A stretch of DNA of 64,000 nt from Rachycentron canadum (Eukaryota; Chordata; Actinopteri; Carangiformes; Rachycentridae): contig CM076651.1 in assembly GCA_038496675.1 (NCBI GenBank), positions 11,174,100 to 11,238,099 of the forward strand, given 5' to 3'. Position 1 is the stretch's first letter. Each line of letters begins with the position of its first letter. Below the pieces are notes generated by a model. That model was not told the origin of the DNA. It saw only the letters and a program-made list of their open reading frames with translations, and did not search any database. Of this stretch, positions 38,801-49,090 are shown in pieces. Position numbers and translations under genes: made by a program.

Positions 38801-40350
38801 AACATACATACGTATCAAAAATTAGGTCAATTTTATTAAAACCTTTAGGCATATAATTTAAATGGATTGGATATCAGGAAAGATTTGAGTGTTCATCACA
38901 AAAATCCTCTGACTCTAGTGCCACAGAAATCCTTTGTTACACCACTTGAAAATTATTGAGAGGTAGTCTGGTGGCTGAATAGCTAGAGACTGTACCCTTG
39001 CTGTATGTCGACCCTCTCACTCTCCTCACATTTCCTGGTGTTGTCTGTTCAAATGAAGGCAAAATGCCAAAAACTATTAGCTGTTATTTACAAAACAAAA
39101 GAAATGCCTCAATGAGTTCCATGCACTTTTACAGATCAAACATTGTATGCCTATTTAAAATATAGGAGTACATGTTTGAGGGCTTTTGTTAGAAATTGAT
39201 TTCAGCTATCTGCATACAAAAGGCTCAGGTTGAGTCCTTCATGTGACACTCAGATAGCTGGGGAAGGGATGGGTCACATCAGATAAAAGCTATCTGGAAT
39301 AGCTAATCAGCGCCTTTCCCCAGCACCACACAGTTCAGTGAGTTCCACGGGCTTCTTCACCACCACCATCCTACTTTAGCTTGAACTGTCAGAGGGGATG
39401 ACTTCCAGCTGAAGAGGCTGTGTGGTATCATAGATAAGGCTCATTGTGTTCCCGCCTCTGTGATTCCACGCTGAAAGAGCCCTTGTCTAAATTCATTACA
39501 GTTGACTGTTAGTGGCTGTTTCACTGTTCCACTGGATTCTCTTATACGTACTTTGGCACATGAACAGAAATCATTACTGCATTACACTCACAGTTAACAG
39601 ATCCTAATATGTACAGAATACAAGGGTTTAAATTGTACAACAATGAGATTTATGATTGCAGGAATGTCTTCTTGTACAAAGGAAACTTTGCTGTTGTCTT
39701 TAAATGTGCGCATCACATCATCACTAAGCATCGTGATGAGTGAAGACAAGTGCAAACCTGGTACAATTATAATGTGAAGTGAAAAAACTGTTATTATTGA
39801 TTAAGTAAATGTCTGAGTTATAAAGGGAATGTAAAAGTATTCAAAGCACAAATAATACTTTAATTCCCACAAATTTCCCCCATGTTCCAGTTTCCTGTAT
39901 GAATATAATAATAATAATTATAATTATTATTANNNNNNNNNNNNNNNNNNNNNNNNNNNNNNNNNNNNNNNNNNNNNNNNNNNNNNNNNNNNNNNNNNNN
40001 NNNNNNNNNNNNNNNNNNNNNNNNNNNNNNNNNNNNNNNNNNNNNNNNNNNNNNNNNNNNNNNNNNNNNNNNNNNNNNNNNNNNNNNNNNNNNNNNNNNN
40101 NNNNNNNNNNNNNNNNNNNNNNNNNNNNNNNNNNNNNNNNNNNNNNNNNNNNNNNNNNNNNNNNNNNNNNNNNNNNNNNNNNNNNNNNNNNNNNNNNNNN
40201 NNNNNNNNNNNNNNNNNNNNNNNNNNNNNNNNNNNNNNNNNNNNNNNNNNNNNNNNNNNNNNNNNNNNNNNNNCGTTATAGCATGGACTATGGCGATCCT
40301 TGGTGATCATGTCGTCAGTGCTTGTCTTCCTAAGATGTGTATAAGAGACA

Positions 40351-40398
<48 letters not shown>

Positions 40399-41884
40399 GC
40401 GGTAACTTGTGTGCACAGTGCTGGTTATGTAGTCTCTCAATTGGTTTTCCTCACATACTTTGGCCTCTAAGTAAACATGCCATGCAACTGCTCTCCTTTC
40501 ACACAGAATAATGTTTACGTTTGGGTCCCTGGCCTTATTAAGATTATTAACTTCACATGTGCATTCCTGGGGCCATGTGACATCTTATCCAGACATGTTT
40601 GAGGTCAAACCAAAATTTGCACTGCTTAGAACAAGGGTCAAATCCATTTATCTTAATGTTGTCTGTAGAATAATTCACTCTGTTCTCCTTGTTATATCTA
40701 CTTTTCCGTCCTCATAGAAATTGCATAAAGTTGATCATCATTAGACAATATCTCCTTAATTCTTCCTCCTTCTGTCTTCCTCTCTCTCCTCCTCACTCAT
40801 TGCTCGTTATCAGCATCAGGTAACAAGACTCAATATGCTTCAGTAGCATATTGTCGCTATGCTGCTGTTTCTGTTTCTGTTTCCTTCCTCTATGTTCTCA
40901 TCTGTCAGTAATCACTCCCCCAAATTTCCCTCCTCTGCCTCTGTCTCTGCCCGGTTACACTTCCTCAGGTAACAAGTTTTCGTACTGCCACGCCTCACTG
41001 CTGGTGGCTGTGGTCTGGTGCTACGCTGGAGTCTTTGCTGTAGGTCCGCTGTCAGGCTGGGGAGAGTACGGAGCCGAGCCTTATGGGACAGCATGCTGCA
41101 TCAACTGGCATGCACCCAGCCAAAACTCTGCAGCTATGAGCTACATCATCTGCCTCTTCTTCTTCTGCTATATTGTGCCATGCACTGTCATCTTCCTGTC
41201 CTACACATTCATCCTGCTGACCGTCCGGGGCTCCCGCCAGGCTGTGCAGCAGCATATGTCCCCACAGAACAAAATCACCAATGCACATGCACTTATCATA
41301 AAGGTAAATACAGGCTCACACTCTGTTACTATACAATATATTCTGTGTTCACATGACAAATATACTTTAAAATTTCTTTTCAGCTTTCTGTGGCAGTTTG
41401 CATCGGTTTCCTGACAGCATGGAGTCCATATGCTATTGTGTCCATGTGGGCAGCGTTTGGTAACCCGGCAACTGTACCACCCATGGCTTTTGCGCTGGCA
41501 GCTGTCTTTGCCAAGTCCTCCACCCTTTATAACCCTATTGTCTATCTGGCCTTCAAACCCAACTTCCGCAAGTTCCTGTGTCGGGATGTGGCCCAGTGCA
41601 GAAGTACGCTCTGTGGATGTCTGTGTCAGCACAGCTCTGCACAGAAGGGAACTTGCAGCCAGTCTCATGGCAAAGAAGAGTGCAACTCTACAAGGCTGTC
41701 CAATGGACTACCGGAGAACCACAGGACCTGCAGGCACTGCCCTAACCCTGAAACAGTCAAGGGTACCAGAGAAAACCTTACAGACTACAATCCCCAGCAG
41801 ACTGCCAGGATACTTAAAGGATCTCTGCACAGTGAGGTGGCTGTCAGTCAGCTCTCCAATGAGATGCAGAGTGACTTCCTCTAG
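26881..41884 (+). CDS. Opn5-group non-visual opsin (Opn5L1/opn7-like), five coding exons
   Basis: Joined coding exons are 26881-26968, 27066-27228, 28660-28787, 40969-41303 and 41384-41884: 1,215 nt, 404 residues. All four introns are GT-AG and the frame is continuous. The product is a seven-transmembrane, retinal-binding GPCR of the plasma membrane. Visible marks are an N-glycosylation site (N3-A-S), TM1 N37, TM2 D65 in LAISD, C92 and C169 for the TM3-ECL2 disulfide, E163 at the bovine E181 counterion position, W251 and P253 in TM6, Schiff-base K282 in FAKSST, and NPIVY at 288-292. The Y95 position (bovine E113) and the ECL2 sequence EPYGTAC place it in the neuropsin group rather than visual, TMT or melanopsin groups. 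The E/DRY site reads V116-C117-W118, and C170 follows C169 (bovine position 188), as in Opn5L1. The ~110-residue tail has cysteines at 304, 310, 315, 317 and 319, possible palmitoylation sites. Teleosts carry many paralogues (opn6-opn9), so no exact symbol is given. Confidence 0.93.
27066..27228 (+). CDS. opsin exon 2 (TM1-TM2)
   Basis: Encodes residues 30-83 plus two bases of M84. It contains the TM1 GN motif (G36-N37), the first intracellular loop RKKSSLKPAEFF and TM2 LAISD with D65. The acceptor is CCTAG at 27061-27065 and the donor is GTGAGT at 27229 (phase 2). Intron 2 is 1,431 bp. Confidence 0.92.
28660..28787 (+). CDS. opsin exon 3 (ECL1, TM3, altered DRY site)
   Basis: Encodes residues 84-126 plus one base of G127. 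It starts with the ECL1 tryptophan (W85), contains disulfide C92, and ends in KVCYPNYG of the second intracellular loop. The TM3 cytoplasmic end reads S-C-V-C-W-L-K where human OPN5 has S-I-D-R-Y-L-K. The acceptor is TTCAG at 28655-28659 and the donor GTAAGA at 28788. Reading on past the donor gives an open frame that has no opsin character. Confidence 0.9.
30827..31106 (+). repeat. teleost interspersed repeat, longer copy
   Basis: The stretch runs from CGGCTGGGGCCTCTCTGTGT through GGCTTCCTCCCATAATCC, GTGACTCTAAATTGCCCGTG, GACTGGCAACCTGTCCAGGG and CCCAATGTCAGCCAGGATTG to a GGATAATAAATGGAGG end. The order and spacing match a very common teleost repeat whose tail also occurs at 9468. A poly-T run lies just upstream (30787-30804). 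Confidence 0.8.
31339..31376. repeat. perfect 16-bp inverted repeat, 6-nt loop
   Basis: GAAGGAAGAGACTAAG (31339-31354) and CTTAGTCTCTTCCTTC (31361-31376) are exact reverse complements around AACTGT, within opsin intron 3. Confidence 0.95.
31624..31658. repeat. (CT)n microsatellite in opsin intron 3
   Basis: CT run with one CA interruption near the start. Confidence 0.95.
32785..32814. repeat. (AG)n microsatellite in opsin intron 3
   Basis: Fifteen AG units. It is the complementary sense to the CT run at 31624. Confidence 0.95.
33735..34339 (+). pseudogene. L2 ORF2 C-terminal fragment (open frame)
   Basis: An uninterrupted frame encodes about 200 residues of ORF2 downstream of the RT active site: VIFDQDLSFSSHIK, SRLDYCNSLLSGCP, LVQNAAARILTG, ASLHWLPVGYRVDFK and LLWNQLSPWV, ending FLYDRAFS and a TAG stop. 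The frame extends upstream into flanking DNA with an ATG at 33683, but those ~17 residues are not LINE sequence. It has no catalytic RT or endonuclease domain, so it is a non-autonomous remnant. Confidence 0.9.
33736..35018 (+). mobile_element. 5'-truncated L2-type LINE in opsin intron 3
   Basis: Homology to the first L2 copy begins abruptly at GGAGTAATATTTGACC (33736) and runs through the RT C-terminal region, the 3' UTR, a CTCTC/TCTCC repeat (34420-34461) and the conserved 3' end, closing with tandem TTGCC at 34998-35018. The 5' truncation is typical of LINE insertion by target-primed reverse transcription. It lies in the same orientation as the opsin and inverted relative to the 11-kb copy. 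It keeps the 4 bases that copy 1 has lost near 12128. Confidence 0.9.
34420..34461 (+). repeat. (TCTCC)n repeat inside the L2 3' UTR, copy 2
   Basis: About eight pentamer units. Same position and strand sense as in copy 1, but a different length. Confidence 0.95.
35910..35939. repeat. tandem duplication, 2 x 15 bp
   Basis: GTCAAATAACTAGTG is repeated exactly, end to end, and a third copy starts (GTCAA). Confidence 0.95.
36756..36791. repeat. perfect 15-bp inverted repeat, 6-nt loop
   Basis: GATTTCAGTGAGTCA (36756-36770) and TGACTCACTGAAATC (36777-36791) are exact reverse complements around GTTTTG, within opsin intron 3. Confidence 0.95.
37538..37575. repeat. 10-bp inverted repeat, 18-nt loop
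   Basis: GGATGAGTCC (37538-37547) pairs exactly with GGACTCATCC (37566-37575), within opsin intron 3. It could be chance at this length. Confidence 0.8.
38961..39075 (+). repeat. possible tRNA-derived SINE remnant
   Basis: GTGGCTGAATAGCTAGAGAC resembles a degenerate tRNA A-box region (TGGCTCAGTGGTTAGAGCA). It is followed by CTCTCCTCACATTTCCTG and GAAGGCAAAATGCCAAAAAC, close to the tail of a common teleost repeat. No good B box is seen, so this is tentative. Confidence 0.4.
39933..40273. other. assembly gap (341 N)
   Basis: A run of N lies between an ATA/TTA-rich left edge (39904-39932) and adapter sequence on the right. Protein-like open frames crossing it are artefacts. The missing DNA is probably at least partly a TTA/TAA microsatellite. 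Confidence 0.99.
40279..40351 (+). other. sequencing-library adapter left in the assembly (stLFR-type plus Tn5 mosaic end)
   Basis: Bases 40333-40351 read AGATGTGTATAAGAGACAG, the 19-bp Tn5 mosaic end used in tagmentation. The 54 bases before it (40279-40332, starting TAGCATGGACTATGG and ending GCTTGTCTTCCTA) match, as I recall it, the reverse complement of the transposon-side adapter of MGI/BGI stLFR linked-read libraries. The junction is followed directly by a TTA repeat. Translation gives the peptide MCIRDS, a known mark of this contamination. It is not genomic DNA. The five bases 40274-40278 are also suspect. Confidence 0.95.
40352..40398. repeat. (TTA)n microsatellite at the gap edge
   Basis: About 15 TTA units sit directly after the adapter. 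With the ATA/TTA-rich sequence left of the gap, they suggest the gap arose in a trinucleotide repeat. Confidence 0.95.
40969..41303 (+). CDS. opsin exon 4 (TM4, ECL2, TM5, ICL3)
   Basis: Encodes residues 127-238. It covers TM4, ECL2 with E163 and the C169-C170 doublet, TM5 (SYIICLFFFCYIVPC) and the third intracellular loop running into TM6. The acceptor is CTCAG at 40964-40968 and the donor GTAAAT at 41304, phase 0. It lies 12.2 kb from exon 3 and about 600 bp right of the assembly gap and adapter, so the join to exon 3 rests on frame and homology. Confidence 0.93.
41384..41884 (+). CDS. opsin exon 5 (TM6, TM7 with retinal lysine, C-tail, stop)
   Basis: Encodes residues 239-404 and a TAG stop at 41882-41884. 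TM6 has TAWSPY (W251, P253). TM7 has FAKSST with K282, the retinal Schiff-base residue, followed by NPIVY (288-292) and FKPNFRKFLC (helix 8). The tail is long for an opsin, with a run of cysteines at 304-319, many Ser/Thr, and the end QLSNEMQSDFL. The acceptor is TTTTCAG at 41377-41383. Intron 4 is 80 bp. Confidence 0.94.
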   Translation, partial: LSVAVCIGFLTAWSPYAIVSMWAAFGNPATVPPMAFALAAVFAKSSTLYNPIVYLAFKPNFRKFLCRDVAQCRSTLCGCLCQHSSAQKGTCSQSHGKEECNSTRLSNGLPENHRTCRHCPNPETVKGTRENLTDYNPQQTARILKGSLHSEVAVSQLSNEMQSDFL

Positions 41885-41931
41885 AGAAACCAACACAGCA
41901 ACACAATGAGAAGGTAAAAAAATGAGAGGGA

Positions 41932-42552
41932 AATAAAAAAATTAAAAAAAAAAAAAGAATAAATTAAGGTTGAAAGACACTGTAAGTTAGGGAAAACAGA
42001 AAATGTAATTAAAAACAAAGTTGAAGAGTGATTGAAGGAAATAAATGTTATGACTTTGAAGGTCATAACATAAAAACTTCATGCCTCAAATATGTGATAC
42101 TGCCAAAAAAGTCTGCAAAGGTAGAAAACCAACACAGAAGGATAAGTGAGCCAAACAGCCAACATGCAACCACAGATGTGTACATCAATATTTCATCAGG
42201 TCAAATTATCTAGTGTCAATAATTACCTGCTCAGTTTGACTGATCAACATTAAGCAAACTGGACCGAGAATCAATGCAAATCACTTTAGGCTGGATTTAC
42301 AGGGAGGAGCTGATACTGAAATGTACTCCTTAAAATACCTTTTATGTATTTATTATAAGTACTGTATTTGATTATGTATTTGTTGTATGTTATATGTATT
42401 TATTCATGCATGCTTCAAACTGAAGGACCACAGGGTTGCAGTTGTCATATAATGGTAAATTAGTTATGTCTCTCCATTGCTGAAAGTAAATGATAAAGGG
42501 TTTGATTAAGACCCAGTTACAGTGCATCAGCCTCTACACTCATTTTAATAAA
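41932..42552 (+). promoter_or_regulatory. opsin 3' UTR with candidate poly(A) signals
   Basis: AATAAA occurs at 41932-41937, 42040-42045 and 42547-42552 downstream of the stop. The first is followed at once by an A-rich tract (41938-41958), which may be an internal A-run rather than a cleavage site. Which signal is used cannot be told from sequence. Confidence 0.35.
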
Positions 42553-43297
42553 TCAGACCCGTTGTGCGGTTAAGAAGAAAGCACTGAGGTAAAGATTTGG
42601 TTTGGTGAGGCCTTTGGTACATGTGAAAAAATGAACATTTTACTGCAGGGTTGTATTGATCCTCTGCACAGAAGAGTTGCCAATGTCAATTCTACCTAAT
42701 TGTCCAGGACAAAGGGCATGAGTGAATTATAGAAGAGGCAGAAGACGTTGGATAACCAAATCTGCAACACTCAATAAGCTCTTTTCTCTCACAATATACT
42801 TAATTTGCAGACCTTAAGACAAAAGGGTTCAAGATGGCGACAGAAGAACAGTTTGAGCAACTAATCAAAATCTACAGTCTCTGAAGATCACAATGTGAAA
42901 TAAGCCACAATTTTCAAATTCAGCAAAACATTTGTAGTATTGGGATAGAAAATGTATAAATGTCACCATCTTTATTTTTTTATTTTTTTACAAATTACTA
43001 TTTTAAAAATATTAATCAGATATCAATCAAAGATCATGTTCATTTTTATCTAACAGATTCAACATCTTTATCTACAACAGCAAGTTTGTATTCATGTGGC
43101 TGTCTTTGGCCATGCTATAAATTTGGATGTGTTTGTAAAACAGAGAGGTGTCTGTTATTAACATGGTGGTCAAGGAAGATGGGATGAAGAGAAAAAATAT
43201 GTTCATATATTGATGTTATTTTCAGGAGGCTGATCAGGTACAATCAATAGGCTATCTCATCTTAGAAAAAGACCACTGCTGCAATCTGACACAGAAG

Positions 43298-43318
43298 AAA
43301 TTTTTTTTTTTTTTTTTA
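43298..43318. repeat. poly-T tract
   Basis: About 17-20 T within this span, downstream of the opsin. Confidence 0.85.
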
Positions 43319-46300
43319 CAACTTGGGTCTTATTCTCATATTTCTGGCTATAGGTTTTAGTAGTTGCAAAAAAAAATTTGGTTACAATAGTAATTACTGA
43401 GACATGCAAATAGCAACGGGTTACAATAAAGTCTAGCAAAGTATGAAATAAATAGTTGGATGATTAACAGCTGGTAAACACATCAATATTTTAGCCAGAT
43501 TACTGTGTCTGAACCACTTTGTTTTTAAGATGAAGTGCATGTGTGAAGCAGATGACTTCTTAATTGCAGAGGAAAATTGTCTGTGAATATTACTAATAGC
43601 AGTGGGGGCCAAACTTGTGAAAACAAGACCCAAATTGTAATAAACTGGAATTATCTTTTGGAAATTTCTCAGACGAACCTTTACTGAAGCTTGTTTGTGT
43701 GTGTGCATGAATGTGAGAGAAAGAAAAACTGTGTGATTTGTTTATATTGTATGTGTGTGTATTTTTCTAATGTGCCTCTGTCAGCATGTGCTTTCATAGG
43801 CAGAAGTACAAGTGAGCAGTTCCTCAGAGAGGCTTACAGTGTATCAGCAAATTCCTTTGGATCTGATGCACAAACAAGAACAAAAACAGACAACATTGAA
43901 ATGGCCATATTAAACATGTTTCTCAAGCCATTATGGCAATAGAGAAGAAAATGAACTTTATCTCTATGCATGGATATAGGCCACTTGTTTTTAGTGCTGC
44001 TCTTGACTCTGAAAAAAGCAGTGCTGCTGTTCAAATGTAAGACGTGAAAGACACAAGGCTTTGCCTCAGCACCTGCCAAAATTATACCAACAAAAATATG
44101 CCCAGCGAGCATAGTTGAGCTTAACCGCAGTGTTTGTCCAACAAGCAGTTTTAGTGCTTTTCTCCTGGCAGCATAGGTCATCAAATGGAAGTAGAAAAAG
44201 ACCTGCCACAGACAAGATTAATTAGATCTGCCCCAGCACAGGCTATGGTTGACTGGTGTGTCTTTCATGCCATGTCATGATTCCTTTCTTTGCCATGGTG
44301 CGAGAAAAGATTGCAGTTCCTTGCAGTTTCCACAGAACACCTGACTGTAAGAGCAGTTCCCATTTTGTTTAATCACCTTGTCATGAAATAATTTACTTTA
44401 AATCATGAAAACAACCACTTCGGTGCCTGTGATGTATTCTGCTGCTTGGCTCCGCAAATTACTGCTCCAATACTGGTAGTGACTGCTTCTTGAAGAAATT
44501 TAGACTAAACCACCATTGCCACCTGAACTAATACCCTACATGGGCTTCTCACAAACCCTGAGTAAGACCCTTGTTAGTTCAGGTTTTACTGAGCTGTTAG
44601 CTCATTTTCAGGCCAACATTATTGCAGCATGAAAAAACAACATAGCCTGCTCCTCCATTTTAGTTTCATTTCAGTTTTCACATTGCATGTGCAAATCAAA
44701 TATGCACAAGTGAACATTCCTGATAACTTCACATTATCATCGTAACATCATCATTTCCTCTGTTTACTTGTTGAGTCGTTGAGATAGAGGATGAAGGTCA
44801 AGATTAGGGGGGAAAAATGCCTTTGGAAAATAAACTATGGTTAAATTATTGTTAGGGATAGGCAATCTGGACCCTCAGTTAAGGTTAAGAGATTGGTATC
44901 AACCCATTCTTTCGTTGTGCCTCACAGCATAATTCCTGTATCAGCTCTGGTTGTAACTCGTGACGTGCAGTTTGGTCTAATATACTAATACTAGCTTGGT
45001 ATTTCTTCATCTCACCAGTGCCTGACGCAACACACAGAATATATATATATTTTTTTTGTATTGCAGCTCTGTTTTAAGTCTAAATGTTGGATTTCACCAC
45101 CAAATCTTTAGCTCAGAGTTTATTAATCCCAAAACAAGATCATAATTAATCATGATTTGTTCCAAAATGATTTAATGAATAAGTTTGAATGTGTGAGAAG
45201 CTGTTCACAAAGACAAATAGGGCTTTTCACGAATTCCAATTATGTTTTTTTCATCTATGTAACCAACAACTATCACATACAACTACACGGATGTACAGGG
45301 TAGCACATCATTACTGTTTCTTGCTTATATTCTCCAGACTGAACGAGAAGGTGAAAAGTAACCTACCAACTATGTGTGGTACGGTTGTTTCTGTGGAAAA
45401 AAGCTGCAGGATTGTATTTACCACTCTGGTATGTTGAAAAATTATGTTGGTTTCATGTTGGCTACAAGATTTAGAAAAAAAGGGGTGTAAAAGTTAAGCA
45501 TTAGAGAAATGCACAAGGAATTTCATGCTGGAACCAAAGGTTACAGTCACCTTTATAATCATTGTCAAAGCCAAAATGTTGTTTTGGATGTTCATATTTT
45601 TCTACCAATATGCAGGTTACCATAAAATGAACATACATATCAACACCTTGGCTTCCAGTCCTCTGCTGGGCTGCCTTTGTTCTTGGGCAACGATGGACAT
45701 ACAAACCAGGAAAAACAACTGTGAATATCTGATTCTGATGTCTCTTTTTTCTATTCTGTTCAACTCAAGGAACAAATATTGCAAGAACCTGGGTGTATAA
45801 TATGTATCACTAGTCATTCCCATCTGGGTCATGTTCACCGGCTTTACTCATTCAATGTACATACAGTACATGTACACATATATACACACACACACATATA
45901 TAGTATAGTATATATATATAAAAAATGTCAGGGATTTCATGTAGACATTGGTTTGCATGTATGTAGATATTATGTGTATGTACAGATACCAAATTTAATC
46001 CATATATAATCATGAATATCAGCCTACGTGTATAAATAGGGGATAGAGAAACCCATTGTAGTGTCTTGAAATGGGGGTGATGGATTTTTTTTTTATTTCA
46101 GCTTCTGGCCGGCGGTGTAGAAAAAAGGTTTTTGTACAAAACAGCTTCCAGGTTTGCATCTTCCTTCACTGCAGCTGGGATCCATTCTCCTTTAGCTCTT
46201 TTAATAATCAAAATAACAAAATCGTTTAAGCTGTGAGAGAGGGCAAACTTAGCTCAATTTACATCCTAACAGCAAGATCAGTAATATTACACAGCCATAA

Positions 46301-49043
46301 TATATGGGCCATTACTTTTGACTATTATTATTTAAGATCTATTTCCCACTGTGGTGTTGCCGGACTTCACAGAGACACAATAATCCATGTGGGAAATTTA
46401 ATCTGTTATGTGGTTGTTTTTATATGCAACTTCTATGAAGGTTTCTACCTCCCAATTAAGTATTGAATGTATTGTGGGTCTTGTGGCTGAATTTGAATTG
46501 GTGATAAAGAGCTGTTAATACTAAGGAATCCAAGTAGAAGAGGGTGATGTGATTACAGCTGCTTAGACAAGGAGTAGCATTTTAATTCAAATTAGAAGGT
46601 GTGCATGAAACTGCTTGAGCTGGATGCAGTTACCATTTGTCTTTGTTCAACAAATCATCTGTTGTCACAGTACAGTGTAAGGCATCATATCAACAAACAT
46701 GCTAATCTTACCTCTCTTTACTTTCTGAATCTTACCTGTCAAGATGCAGCCTGGGAAACATGACAAAGACTTTGTTAATCCCATTTGAGACATGAGACTC
46801 TGAATCAGCAGAAAATCCTTATTGCACTATTTTTCATGCTTTATAACAGACTCACTGAAGTCTTTAAGCCTACACACTGGGTCTGAATGATGTGATAAAT
46901 CCTATATGCACTGCTCTCTATATGTCTGTGCTAATTCACTGTAAATAAAGTTAAATGCGATCAGAATAATGCAACTAGAATCTGAATCTTCTGACTGCAG
47001 CTGGAATGCAGAGTCTTTGTGTGAATCCCTATTTTCCTTTTGTTTTCAGAAAAGCAAACAGTCTGTCCTCAGGAGATTTGCAACTTTGAGCTGCACTGTG
47101 TTACTCATATGTAAATAAAGATACACGCATGTCAGAAGTTTTGCAAAAGCCTCTCCCCCAATTTCTAAGACACAAATAAGGCTGAATGTATTGTGCTGTA
47201 CATACATGTATGTTTGTATATGGAAAAAAGTCTGTCTGTCTATCTATAGAGGTTTTTAAATATTATTACATTATAATTATTGAAATTATTCTAACTGTTG
47301 TCGGTGACATTTCAGAAGCACTGTGAAAAATGTTTACATCTCTTGTTTTTTTGTTGGAAAAATATTGAGGATTGTATGAAGTGTTAAATGCATCAATCCA
47401 AGGACATATCATGTGTTCTGGGATAAATGGTATGATAAATAAATATAATTCAGGACAAATATGGATATCACTACTTTTATCTTCCCTTTCTTTAATTGTT
47501 TTGAATTGTTACAGTGGAGGATGAAGAATCAGTAGCCAAGTGTTCAACTAGAAGATTTTACAGCCATGCTAGCTGCTGTCTTTGTGAGGCCAGCTGTCTT
47601 TGTAAAGACATAGTGTTACATGAACCAAAACATTGTCATGACAAACTGAATTTTGTCAGTACAATACTTATTGATGTCAACAGATCACAAAAGTTAGGAC
47701 AGATTATAGATGACACAAGTAGTCACATACACTAGCAGAAGCTCGTGTGTAGCTTTGGACCCCACACAAGTAGCAGCCATGACTGAGGTGTAACACCTGG
47801 TCATAGCACACAAAATCTAACACCATGTCAACATCATGGAAGCACAGGAGGAAAAGCCTGGAGATCAACAACATATATATGGGACTATGAATTTTAATTA
47901 ATCCATGTGAAACATGGTGCACCAACTGACTGGCCAATACCGCCATCTGATATATACTAATGAAAAAAATAAACACGTTTGCTGTCCATAATCAGCAATA
48001 CTGAACTAAACACCAGAGCTGAGTACTGAAGCCAGTGCAGAAACACCCCAAAAGATTAATGATGTTGAAATCAATCGAAACAATTTTCCTAATGAAATAC
48101 ATAAATATGTCCTTTTGAAGGTCAACACATTTTTTCCACAGCATCTTTGGCTGTAATTTAATTTTACCTCTGCCAAGTGTCATGATTACTGTTTTGAGAA
48201 TGTTTTTTTCCACTGAGAAAATGTAATGCATTGGGATGGACATCAGCTGCTGTGGCTGCTGGTTGCTTGTCTCACCAATCCCCACACTTCTCAGCTCTAA
48301 TTGGTTTTGTCACAGTGTTCTGCATCACCAAAACAGGACTATTGATTGAGATTCAAGAGCATTTCCTGGAGATGCAGACAGCCAAGTCTTACTGGACACA
48401 CTTCACTTGACACAGCTGCTTCATGCATGTTCACGTATGTTCATGTATGTGTGAACATATTGTATGGAAGCAAGTAACAAATTAGAATTGCAAATGAAAA
48501 CATAAAAATCCCTTTATTAGTCACTATTCATGGTCATGGAATCAATAGTCTCTCATCAGAAGATAAAACATTACATGATAGCCTTTTTTTAAAGGCAACA
48601 TTAGCAACATTTCTGACCTTTAGAAAACCTAGGATACACACTTCATGCATTAAATACATATTGGAAAACACTACCTGCTGCTGCAGCTTCTGTTTCTGTT
48701 CTTTGTCCTCTTGCACACCTGGCCTATTGCATTAACCCCATAGATTTAGGCATATGTGCGAACAGTGGCGGTGTATGCAAACAGATGGACATGATCTGGC
48801 TGCTGGAATAACAATATTCCCCTGCTGAACAACCATCTGCCAAAACACTCACATTCTGCCAGGTCTGCATAAGAGCAAGATATCAGGATGAGGCGATAAG
48901 TGTGAATGGCAGCTGGAATGCAGCAGCCAAGCAATCGTCAATCGTGAATTTGTGCGACTGTCATACAAGCTTTATTGGTGTTTCAACTGATAGGGGCTCA
49001 TTTATCATTGATCATCCATCCATCTATCCACCCCAAGTTTGTA

Positions 49044-49090
49044 GCTCTATAACAAAGTCATTTGTAAAACAAATGACTTTGTTATAGAGC
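49044..49090. repeat. perfect 22-bp inverted repeat, 3-nt loop
   Basis: Arms 49044-49065 (GCTCTATAACAAAGTC...) and 49069-49090 (...GACTTTGTTATAGAGC) are exact reverse complements separated by AAA. The flanking bases do not pair. Confidence 0.95.

Larger units (their letters stand above)
28788..40968 (+). other. opsin intron 3 (12.2 kb)
   Basis: This is 80% of the gene's length. It contains a common teleost repeat (30827-31106), two GA/CT microsatellites, an L2 LINE fragment in the gene's orientation (33736-35018), a SINE-like stretch (38961-39075), three short hairpins, the 341-N gap and the adapter remnant. No further coding exon was recognised in it. The opsin reading frame closes exactly across it (phase 1). 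Confidence 0.8.

Noticed and set aside
39899..40511. Protein-like frames through the N run and adapter, including a poly-Tyr stretch
   Set aside because: They are made of unknown bases, adapter sequence and a TTA repeat.
42834..42884. ATGGCGACAGAAGAACAG with a good Kozak context, 16-codon frame
   Set aside because: Too short and isolated to support as a gene.
49044..49090. Hairpin considered as a microRNA precursor
   Set aside because: A 3-nt loop and 22-bp total stem are too small for a normal pre-miRNA.
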